A model generated the notes under the pieces. That model ran no database searches and had not been told where the DNA came from. It was given only the letters and a program-made list of their open reading frames with translations. From contig OU862920.1 of assembly GCA_917880885.1 (NCBI GenBank), positions 38,847,019-38,911,018 of the forward strand: DNA of 64,000 bases, given 5' to 3'. This document shows positions 55,517-64,000 of the stretch, piece after piece. The stretch is from Limnephilus marmoratus. Its lineage: Eukaryota; Arthropoda; Insecta; Trichoptera; Limnephilidae. Position 1 is the first letter of the stretch. Every line of letters begins with the position of its first letter. A program made the translations under genes and the position numbers.

Positions 55517-56718
55517 TTTTTTTTTTACGTTAACTCCACGCAGGAGGCCCTGAGGAAAATAATTTCCCTCAGGGCCTATGTCATCTGGGATGCTGTGTGG
55601 AGGGTCTTTTTGAGGAGAGGAAGGAATGAACATTGGTCTTGAAGAGACCCATGTGACAATCATTCCACAGCCGAGCTGTTGAACACAAGAACGAGTCGAA
55701 GAAACGACCCGTTCTCATGTGGCAAATGTCAACCGTGTACAAATGTTGGGCACGCGTTTGGCGTGTTTCCCGACTATGCACCGGTGCCGAAGGGATCAAT
55801 GATGCTAGTTCCTCGGAGCATCTTCCATTGTAATACCGGTAGAGCAAGGATAGCATTCCCACCCGACGCCTGTGCTCTAAAGATTGCAATTCGTCTGTTA
55901 AGATGGGAGAATCTATCAAACGGACCGCCCGTTTCTGCACAGAGTCGAGGGTATTTTTCAGGTATTTTGGAGCTCCAGACCAGAGGTGGCTGCCAAATTC
56001 AACCATGGGGCGCACTTGTGATTTGTACAGGGTTAGCAGTTGTGTACTATTAAAGTATCTGCGGGCCCTGTACAGTACGCCCAGTTTCTGTGAGGCTAAC
56101 TTTACTCTGGCTTTGATGGAGCCCCCATACCTGAGCTGGTCACTTAGGGTTACACCAAGCATTTCGATGGAGGGCCTGTTCGGAAGATTGCTTCCGTTGA
56201 AAGAGACTAGATTTTCATTTCGATCCCTTTTAGACGTAATCAGACAAGATTGGGTCTTTGATACATTAAATTCAACGAGATTATTTTTACAAGAGAAAAC
56301 ACTCTCGAGGTAACCGTCCAGTCTTTGCTTCAAAGCCCTACGAGCTGTTGGATTTTGTGAGCCCTTTGGGGGCTTGTCAAACAAAAAGCTATCATGAACT
56401 GTACTGTCATCCGCGTAACAGTGAATTGGTGCACATGACAAAAGGTCGTTGATGTGCAACAAAAACAAAGTCGGAGACAGAACGGATCCCTGCGGGACGC
56501 CAGCATTTATCGAGTGTGAGGAAGAGGTGAAACCATCGACTACCGTCTGAATCGACCTCTCCCTCAAGAAGTCGGCAATCCACGTACACAAGGATGCGGG
56601 AAGTCCGTAAGAATGCAGTTTGTTGACAAGTCCTCGGTGCCAAACCCGGTCAAAGGCCTTGGAGATGTCCAGTGCAACCGTTTGGGTCTCACCGAAACGT
56701 TCCAGGCATCGCCCCCAA
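55517..56718 (-). mobile_element. Recent 5'-truncated LINE insertion, TSD ACATATAT
   Basis: A 1202-bp minus-strand insertion with 8- to 9-bp duplications ACATATAT(T) at 55509-55516 and 56719-56726. It ends in a 10-base or longer A tail (55517-55526), preceded by GGAGTTAACGT and the CCTCAGGG hairpin (about 55541-55572). It keeps an uninterrupted C-terminal reverse-transcriptase frame. Confidence 0.87.
55581..56718 (-). CDS. LINE reverse transcriptase, C-terminal part (5'-truncated)
   Basis: About 379 residues remain, starting inside the RT domain because the insertion is 5'-truncated. Motifs in order: VALDISKAFDRVWHRGLVNK (first catalytic aspartate), INAGVPQGSVLSPTLFLLHI, HCYADDSTVHD (catalytic YADD), VSKTQSCLI, IEMLGVTLSDQLRYG, and a thumb/C-terminal part with TLYKSQVRPMVEFGSHLWSG and LDSVQKRAVRLID. 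It ends STQHPR and a stop just before the hairpin tail. The frame has no lesions apart from the 5' truncation. Clade is uncertain (CR1/L2 or Jockey-like). The first methionine given by the open frame (56741) lies in flanking DNA and is not meaningful. Confidence 0.9.
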
Positions 56719-56761
56719 ACATATATTGTGAAATAACACAATTAATCAAATAAAATTTATT

Positions 56762-56832
56762 TGCCACGCCGGGATTCGATCCCGCGACCTTTGGAATGGA
56801 GTCAAGAGCCTCACCACTGGACTACGCCGGCC
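56762..56832 (-). other. tRNA-like sequence (SINE head or pseudogene)
   Basis: The minus strand has a perfect A-box-like TAGTCCAGTGG and a B-box-like GGATCGAATCC with a T-arm CGGGATCGAATCCCG, over 71 nt. The acceptor strands do not pair and the anticodon arm is irregular, so this is a tRNA-derived repeat head rather than a working tRNA. The LINE at 55517-56718 inserted about 35 bp downstream of it. Confidence 0.45.
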
Positions 56833-57387
56833 ATCAATTATAAGAAATCTCTAATTTATTTATTTATTTATTTATTATTTATGTATTTATTCTTTTATAC
56901 GCCCATGGGGCTTTTACATTGGATATATATTCTGTTTTATATATTATGAACAACTTATCTATATTGATTAGGTATTACTTTTATATATTATCTAACTAAA
57001 TTACCATATCTCTTCTTATGAAAATGTTGTCTTCTTTATTGCCATGTAAAATGTACTTTTAGATTAGAAATCCACATTGGAAATTAATAATTATTATTTT
57101 ACTTCACTCTGTTAACTTTTCAAATATGTAATTGTAATAATATATAAGTAATCTCCTAAAGCACAACATATTGTGCTATATTAGGAAATTGTGTGAAATT
57201 CTATGTCATACAATATTATGTTGTAAGCAAAGCAAATTATGGAGAAATAAAAAATTCAATATATATTATGATATTTAAAAAAAATTATATTGGAGTTAGT
57301 AATAAAAATAAATAATATGTCAGTTGCAAAAATAATCTCTTACGTTGCAATGGTTAACAATTGGATAAAATTTAAAAGAAATAAAAA
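56833..57387. other. Unassigned AT-rich stretch
   Basis: A TTTA microsatellite lies near 56850-56880. Nothing gene-like. Confidence 0.45.
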
Positions 57388-57822
57388 AACGAGTGTGCTT
57401 TCGACCACACGACTGAAATAAAACTTCTTTAGCTCCATCTATATGATAGGAAGAGAGAAATAAAATGTGCGCGCGCACTGCTCTCTCTTGCTCCTACAGT
57501 GTGATACAAATAATAAGCCTGCACTGTGTCTTAGATATACGAAAAGTAACTGGCTATGAGAGAAAGAGAGAAAGAAAATGTGTGCTCGCACCTCTCTCTC
57601 TTGCCCCTACAGTAATATACGAAACGTAACTCTCTCTCTCTCTCTTTAATAATAATAATAATATTTGGATGATTTATATAGCGCCGTTTTTGTGAAAAAT
57701 CACCTCAAGGGCGCTTTCTAACTACACTAATTTATATCTCCCTCTCAACAACGTAACGCTCTCGTCACGCATTCACCAGCTTACTCCCCAAGTCAAGCGT
57801 GTGTAAAGAAGTTTTACTTCAA
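57388..57822. repeat. Dispersed repeat with TGAA(G/A)TAAAACTTC ends, expanded copy
   Basis: Opens ACGAGTGTGCTTTCGACCAC then TGAAATAAAACTTC and closes GAAGTTTTACTTCA, like 28876-29028. Internally it has gained two GAGAGAAAGAG/CTCTCTCTTGC(T/C)CCTACAG units, a CT microsatellite (57630-57645) and an AAT-hairpin copy (57647-57715). Confidence 0.65.
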
Positions 57823-57874
57823 TAATAATAATATAAATAAACTGAAATTTTCAGAAATAATACAAAAAAATGTT

Positions 57875-57940
57875 TAATAATAATAATAATTGGATAATTT
57901 GTAGAGCGCCGTTTTTGTGTAAAATCACCTCATGGGCGCT
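57875..57940 (+). repeat. AAT-hairpin short repeat
   Basis: (AAT)n, TTGGATAATTTGTAG, then the hairpin ending CACCTCATGGGCGCT. Confidence 0.75.
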
Positions 57941-58266
57941 TGTATGTGTTTACCTAAGTATGTTTTAAACATCGAAATTGTTACATTAAACATGTCAATG
58001 TCATTTGTATATTTGTTTGCAAGACTATATAAACAAAGAATTGAATTATCATATTTATGTGTTTATAATACAAATACATAGAAATAATATTACTTTCTTT
58101 GTTATAACTTAACATTAAATACCTACTTATTATTTTCTAAAACTTATTATTACAATTTTACTTAACACACATTGTGATACGATATTAGAACAACAAGTAA
58201 TATTGGTAAATAAAAGAGCTATTACCAACTACGGCTTCCCCAAATAGCACAGTCAAGATGTTCTTC
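57941..58266. other. Unassigned AT-rich stretch
   Basis: Nothing gene-like or repeated was seen. Confidence 0.45.
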
Positions 58267-59270
58267 CGTGCTTGCAAAAGGTCCAGTCGTTCTGAATTTT
58301 TTATATGTTGTTAGGACCTAAACCAATATTAAAGAAAACAGATTTGCAATTTCCAAAGTTCTGTGCGAGCGGCGGTGGACCCAAAAACCATGAAATTTTC
58401 TGACTTTTTCAATTTTTGCTCAATGTCTCAGTGAAGGAAGGGTCTGACTGATATAGTCATTCTACATACTTTTAAAGTAGACTAAATTTGCTACAATTTG
58501 AAACCAAGACGAGCTCTTTACAGACATTGGTTCCCAAGATACAGTTCTTCAAAAATAGGCCATTTTTTCCAAAAAGTGATTATTTTTCGAAATGGTCACT
58601 TATTTTGTGAAATATCTTCATTTGTCTCTTCAGCGCCTAAACCATTAACCAGAAGAACGAGCAGGTCGACGCGACGTCTTCTCCCACTATGAAGACCCGA
58701 TCGGTTACTGCTCTTTTTGAAAGCTCTCGATCTCTCGATCGACATCGATCTCTGCATCTTCTTCGGCAACAGCCACTTCTACTCCCTCCTTCTGAAAGGC
58801 GTCGCAAAGAAGAGTTATTAGGTGTCTCTTGTTGTTCGCATTGCCCAATAGGTTCTCTTGAGCGCCGCTCGCACAGCACTTTGGAAATTGCAAATCTGTT
58901 TTCTTTAACCCGTCTGCTTGTTAAGGAATAAATACATCCCAAAACACGTAATCGTGTTATACTTTCATAAGACCAAAAACGTCCCGAGCAACCTTACATT
59001 TTAAAAGCAATATATCTCTTTTCCTCTCATGCAAACATATGTATTTTTCTTTAAACCAGAAAGAGAACGAAATAATGCTTCTTATTGTCTTTGAAATATG
59101 AAAGCTATCTTGTTTAGATATTTTACAATCTCCTTAGATTTTTCCTGCGAAACTGAGTCTTCCGGATTGTGAGGTGCGAATATATTGAACCAAGCAGACG
59201 GGTTTTAATATTGGTTTAAATCCTAACAACATATAAAAAATTAAGAACAACTGGATCTTTCGCAAGCACG
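58267..59270. repeat. Foldback repeat with three-way-junction arm layout
   Basis: Arm A (58267-58331) pairs with A' (59205-59270). Arm B (58331-58374) pairs with B' (58863-58906). Arm C (58907-58920) pairs with C' (59191-59204). A abuts B, B' abuts C and C' abuts A', so a single strand would fold into a three-way junction. A short plus frame in the GC-richer centre (58689-58931) has no recognisable motif. Confidence 0.7.
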
Positions 59271-59789
59271 ATCCCCTATTCATGTTTAACTTGACTCGAC
59301 TACAAGGAAGTGTTCTAAAACTACTGATTCTATTTATTGTCTGTATAAATGATACCCCTAACCATTATTTTTAGAATGAATTGCCTATTTCAAAAAAAAG
59401 GAAGCAATCAGTTTTGCTGGTTGACTGACATTATTATTACAAGAAGAAAACTGGATGGAAACATTTCATGTAGGTGAACAAGGGCTTAGTACACTTCAAA
59501 ACTTGCTGAAAATCAAATCACTATAAGCAAAACTAAATATGTACATAACAGTTTCGATGAACTCAAGGAGCCAATCACTAGAACTAAAATTAAACAAATA
59601 TTAAAGAAATATTCTTTAACTTAACTGCCCAGTTGTAGAAAATCACAAAGCATAAAATATCTCATGGTAGTAATTGAAGAAAATTACCTTATGCGGGTGC
59701 CCTTCAGACTCAAAAGCTACTGGATCGATTTCGATGAAACTTTCCAAGTTTGTTCTTAATAATGCCATGAGCATTTAAGGAGTTCTTTA
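59271..59789. other. Unassigned stretch
   Basis: No gene. Text at 59690-59740 (CTTCAGACTCAAAAGC and GATTTCGATGAAACTTTCC) looks like a common insect repeat end. Confidence 0.35.
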
Positions 59790-60128
59790 AAAAGGTAGAA
59801 GAAGTCGAGGAAGCCCAGGGAAGACATGAATCAAAGAATTATTTGTGGTAAAATAAGATGCAGGTGATGAACTAACAAAAAGGTATAAGGAGAATGAATG
59901 ACTTGGAAGTAAATGGTAACAAAAGCTGGGGATGTCCGAGAAAGACGTGGTACGACCAAGTGAATAAATTACTTATGTATAATAAAATGGGTATAGGTGA
60001 TGAAAGAAGAAACTAGAGAATGTACGAAGAGGAGGAGTATGGTAGAAGAAGTCAGGGACGCCCGAGGAAGACATGGCACATTGAAGTGAAAAAAATACTT
60101 ATGTTTGGTAAAATGAGGCATATGTGAT
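59790..60128 (+). repeat. Degenerate array of LINE coding-tail units
   Basis: About three units, each with a form of GGTAGAAGAAGTCGAGGA, CCCGAGGAAGACATGGCAC, CAAGTGAA, TACTTATGT(A/T)TGGTAAAAT, a GTGATGAA and AAGGAGAATGAATG. In-frame the unit encodes the G-R-x-S-R-G-R-P-R-K-T-W segment of the LINE remnant at 1925-2170. Copies are too diverged to translate as a whole. Confidence 0.6.
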
Positions 60129-60439
60129 TTTATTTATTTATTTGTTTATTAAGACATACACAGTACATTATAATACAGATTAAAAGTATGTTAAATTAAA
60201 TTATTACATGGTTATGTACCTATTACGTAAGTCCATAGAATGTCATTTGGTAATTATGCCGGAGATATGAACCGGTCTAGTAACTTAATTATTGAATGAA
60301 TGAGTAATAATAATAAAAAGGAAGAAAAAAGGGGGGGGGGGGGGGATAAGGAGACATTTTAAAATCAAGAATTATATGCTCACTAATTGTAATTGACTGA
60401 TTAAAGTTTAATGAAAAGTTAAGTGTAAATAATTTTAAA
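60129..60439. other. Unassigned stretch
   Basis: AT-rich DNA with a 16-base G run at about 60331-60346. Confidence 0.45.
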
Positions 60440-61250
60440 ACAATTATATCACGCCAAGAAATTTAATAAATTAGTTTTGTATGTTTGCAAGGAATCATGA
60501 AAAATGTCTAAGTGTAGTAATTTTTCATAGTGGGTATAAGTTATGATTGCGCGAGTAATTGGTGAGTAGTTACTCGCTGCAATAGTGTTATTGGATTCTA
60601 TATGAAAAAGAGAAGTGTGCCTGGTACGCCTCATTGGGAAATTAAACCAATAGTGGATAGCAATTCAGGACTATCTATTTTATTATTTAGCAGGTTTTAC
60701 AGAAACAGCAGATCTGATAATGTGCGTCTTTTTTGTAAACTTAACATGTTATTTTGTAGTTTTGTTGTATTTCTTGAATAAATATTTAGAGAATTTATTC
60801 TGTATACTTTCTACTATATCTATATGTACACCTTATATTGAGGATTCCATACCGGGGACGCATACTCCAGTGGACTTCTGACCAATGAACAAAACAACAT
60901 TTCAAGAGTCTTAGCACTTTTGAAAACTTAGGAAACCTAGCATCTTGTAGGATTTTGATATTATGTGTTCGATGTGCTTATCAAAAATTAATTTGTTGTC
61001 TAAATAAACACCTAGATCTTTACATGTAGACGTAGATTGTAAAGGTTTATTATTCAAGTTGTAAGAATAGATGATTTTATTTTTATTTCTAGTAAATGTA
61101 GTTGAGTGACACTTAGAAATGTTTAAGGACAGTAAATTTGATTCACAATATGCGCACAAATGATCAAGATCGCTTTGTAATTCTATACAATCAGATAAAG
61201 ACTGTACAGGTTTAAAAATTTTCATATCATCCGCATATAACACAAAGTAA
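60440..61250 (-). pseudogene. Decayed LINE reverse transcriptase, C-terminal half
   Basis: The minus strand reads YADDMKIFKPVQSLSDCIEL (catalytic YADD), LLSLNISKCHSTTFTRNKN, CKDLGVYLDNKLIFDKHIEH and SYKMLGFLSFQKC in one frame (61243-60911). With stops and shifts it continues into SLVRSPLEYASPVWNPQYK, MLSLQKRRTLSDLLFL and RRTRHTSLFHIESNN, ending ...TNLLNFLA at 60449. These are the palm end, thumb and C-terminus of a non-LTR reverse transcriptase. The 5' part is missing. Confidence 0.75.
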
Positions 61251-61289
61251 CTATTTTGAAAGCATACATAGATGTCATTTATGAACTGA

Positions 61290-61590
61290 ATGAATGGTAC
61301 ATGAAGTCTAGGACGCCCAAGAAAGATAAGGCATGATCAAGTGTAACAAATACTTTTGTGTGGTAAAACGGTGACGTAGAAAGTAGAAAGGGATGTAAGG
61401 AGAATGTTTAACATGGTTAACGGTACATGAAGTCTAAGGGGAGGGGACTATCACGTAATGAATACTTATGTATGGTAAAATAAGAAGTATGTGATGAATG
61501 AAGAAACAGTTAAAGATAGGATGTGACTTTAAATAAATGGTTGAAGAACTCGAGGATGCCCGAGGAAGACATGGCACAATCAAGTGAAGT
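61290..61590 (+). repeat. Second degenerate array of LINE coding-tail units
   Basis: Three units like those of 59790-60128 (GTCTAGGACGCCCAAGAAAG, then a bare GTCTAAGGGGAGG, then GATGCCCGAGGAAGACATGG), each followed by a TACTT(A/T)TGTATGGTAAAA-like phrase. Confidence 0.6.
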
Positions 61591-61659
61591 ATTAGTAGAA
61601 ATTTTTGAAACTCCTAATTCATAATTCCGAACTAAGCAGCTAGTAATTTTATAAAATAT

Positions 61660-61985
61660 TATTATACCCGGCCACGCGTTGCTGTGGCTAACGAAAAACA
61701 CAACCCCATCTAATGGATGGTTGCCCAACCTTTATAACCACGATAAATTAACTAACACCGCCATTTGTTAATTTGCATAAAAATCAAATCCGCACCGCCC
61801 GCTTGCCAGCTTGCTCGTCTGTTCTGGATAGGGACACACTAATCACCTAGCGGTATGAAATATACTTTACGACCATTTCTCATACCTACCAAATATACAT
61901 AAAAAATTTCATAAAAATCGTTTCGGAGGAGTGTGACCACAAACACCATGACTCGAGATTTTTATATATAGATATATAGATAAAA
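61660..61985. repeat. Widespread lepidopteran-type dispersed repeat
   Basis: Starts CCCGGCCACGCGTTGCTGTG and runs through CCAAATATACATAAAAAATT and AATCGTTTCGGAGGAGTG to GAGATTTTTATATATAGATA. A related piece occurs inverted at about 35245-35310. Non-coding here; the short minus frame across it is not a gene. Confidence 0.55.
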
Positions 61986-62725
61986 AAAAATCACAAAATA
62001 ATATATATATTGAAATAACAATATTGTTACATTAATGTTTCTTACAAATTATGGATACCTACTAAGCTGAAGGAAGCTAACTCATTATAATGTAGAAAAT
62101 ATGTAGGGTGACCGCTTGTTGAAAAATTTTAACAAATTTTTTTAAAAGTACACAGGGGTTAGATGACTTTTATGTTCTGGAAGGCTATGAAATATAATGG
62201 AGCCCATTATAAATAATTTCTTAGATGAAAGTAAAATTTATTTTGAATTTCCACAAAGTTCAGACCAGAGTCAATTCTAGTGGTATGAATTTGCTATGTT
62301 CTTTCTGCAATATTATCTGCTAAGTTCTTCGTGAATTTGGTATGTTCTTTCTGCAATATCATCTGCGTTTGTCTTATATATAGCTGTTTTATATATAATA
62401 TAGTGCAATCCTTATTAAGTAAATGAATCAGTTTTTCTGTAATATTAACTGGTTCTATGTTACTCTTTAGGCTGGATCCCTAAACACTATATTATAAGGA
62501 AGTAGAGACTGGATTATTGCAAAATACAGTTTTTAATTTTTCCTTGGCTGGTATATTTCTGAGTTCTTTAATAATATACTGCTTCACTCATAATCGCAGA
62601 ATAAGATAATTCCACAATAATACGAACGGGTTAGGTGAAATTGGAGTGAAAAAGACGAATAGTGTCTAAATATATGTCTCTATCTTATAACATGCATTAC
62701 CGTTACCAAAAAAAAAATACAGAAA
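61986..62725. other. Unassigned AT-rich stretch
   Basis: A short direct duplication (CTATGTTCTTTCTGCAATAT, about 62293 and 62340) is visible. No gene. Confidence 0.4.
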
Positions 62726-62807
62726 TGTTTGATGTATTGCATTTGTTTGATATATTGCATATTGTTTGATATATTGCCTCATTTGTTTGATATATTGCAC
62801 ATATTCT
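62726..62807. repeat. Short minisatellite
   Basis: Four tandem units of TTTGTTTGATATATTGCA-like text, about 20 bp each. Confidence 0.7.
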
Positions 62808-62809
62808 AA

Positions 62810-63370
62810 CAGGGTATGCAGAGAACATAGACTGCCACATAAAACTTCATTCATACTCTTCTGTTATTCTGCTCTTCATGTGACCCAACTCAAGTATTTG
62901 ATTCACTTAATGATGTCATGTCTTTCTCAGGTATCCCCGACTTCTTCTACACCACTTTTGTGTCATATATTTTTCTCACACTCCCGCCTTTGTTCATTCA
63001 CTCTACTTGGCCAAACCATCTAAGCGTCCCTTTTTTAATCATTACCATTACACTTACATCAATCTCACATTCATTCCAAATCTCCACATTTTTAAGACTC
63101 AAAGTTTTACAAAACATACGTCTCAGAGATTTCATTTATGCTGCATTCAGTCTACTTCCTCTGCCAATTTCATGCCTCACTATGCCTCGCCATACATCAG
63201 GGGTGGTATTCATAGCACTCCATTGTGGACTGGTAATTTCACCTCTTTGGACATTTATTAATTCTTGCTCTTTCAAACACTAAGACTTTGAACTTATTTA
63301 CATTCATCATTAACTCTTTCTGCTTACATACTTCGTTCATTTTAGACACGCGAGACTGTAGATATTCCGT
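62810..63370 (-). pseudogene. Decayed LINE remnant, same family as 1878-2700
   Basis: The plus-strand text (GCAGAGAACATAGACTGCC, CAAGTATTTGATTCACTTAA, TGTCTTTCTCAGGTATCCCC) aligns with 1946-2110 and onwards, so the minus strand is the worn coding strand. The frames are destroyed. Confidence 0.6.
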
Positions 63371-64000
63371 TACTAATCTACTAATACATCTCTTACTAAT
63401 CTAGCCCATTATTTTACTATTACATGAGTAATTCTATTTCAGTTGTCTACAAATAATAAACTATTTCATTGTTTTACACCCATAGCTGCGAGAAGGTCCC
63501 TTAAAAAAATTTTAATTCAATATGTTTGTAGTCATGCATGCCTTTATGTTTGCCTAATATTTTGCGAGTAACTTAACTCACGACAGGCCATGATGCCAAA
63601 CATAACGTCCGTAACCATGTGGGTTGACCGATGACCCTATGCATTTTTCTGTTTTGTGGGAATTTAAACCATAGAAATCCCAATTATTTATTCATATTAA
63701 CCTTACAGACTAGTTTCAAATAATTTATAATCATTATTTTGAAGCTTTTTAGAAATACCCCTCGTTCACTAAATTAAGGTGCGGCCAGCTCTAGCGATGG
63801 TTTAATGTATAATACTCATTGTGTAGAGTCCGCCCTCATGCCATGCTGTGTCGGTCAGTGGCTGGTATGATGCGCTGCATATACCTACTTACTCTATATT
63901 ATACATATGGTTTGTGTTTCCGCCACGTAAGTAATTTTCATTTGGCCAGGGAATATAACCTAAATTTAAGAAAAAAAAAATTCCTGCGATTAACGATTTG
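63371..64000. other. Unassigned end of window
   Basis: No gene or repeat partner recognised. Confidence 0.45.

Overview
The window looks like insect chromosomal DNA, most probably from a moth or butterfly. It is AT-rich and intron-bearing, crowded with transposons, and peppered with the GTAGGTA/TACCTAC words that are common in Lepidoptera. No bacterial, viral or organellar genes were seen. The only host gene that can be identified securely is tailless (tll), an NR2E-class orphan nuclear receptor on the minus strand. Three coding exons are resolved to the base: 17480-17713 (DNA-binding domain), 16138-16604 (hinge and most of the ligand-binding domain) and 14705-14887 (C-terminus with stop). 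Splice phases agree across both introns. The exon carrying the start codon lies above 17713 and was not found. A short GC-rich candidate exon of an unidentified gene lies at 36302-36383 (minus).

Almost everything else is mobile DNA, and many insertions can be closed exactly by target-site duplications (TSDs). They are: a full-length Jockey-type LINE with both ORFs open (6940-12171, 14-bp TSD); an open-frame TTF/hAT transposon (46804-49588, TSD GTAGGTAC); two internally deleted hAT relatives (5120-6573 and 27572-28695); a young 5'-truncated LINE (55517-56718); a 735-bp terminal-inverted-repeat element (33721-34455); and several MITEs of hAT, Tc1/mariner, Harbinger-like and TTAA-target type. 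Decayed LINE pieces sit at 1878-2700, 15324-15563, 16860-17330, 41610-43390, 51730-53030, 60440-61250 and 62810-63370.

Layout: 1-5 kb LINE and SINE debris; 4.9-6.7 kb a foldback split by a hAT; 6.9-12.2 kb the LINE; 13.3-13.6 kb a perfect palindrome; 14.7-17.7 kb tll; 18-36 kb tll-upstream DNA with scattered MITEs; 36-46 kb low-gene DNA with MITEs and LINE debris; 46.8-49.6 kb the hAT; 50-64 kb nested repeats.

The less expected signals are structural. A CTRANGA-hairpin-GAAAC motif resembling part of a hammerhead ribozyme core recurs in foldback repeats. One 1-kb repeat has three pairs of inverted arms that abut to form a three-way junction. A MITE carries telomere-type CCTAA repeats. A small AAT-plus-hairpin unit recurs seven or more times. 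A SINE and a LINE share a 3' hairpin tail. Short arrays are built from a LINE's coding tail. All identifications were made by reading the sequence; no database search was run.
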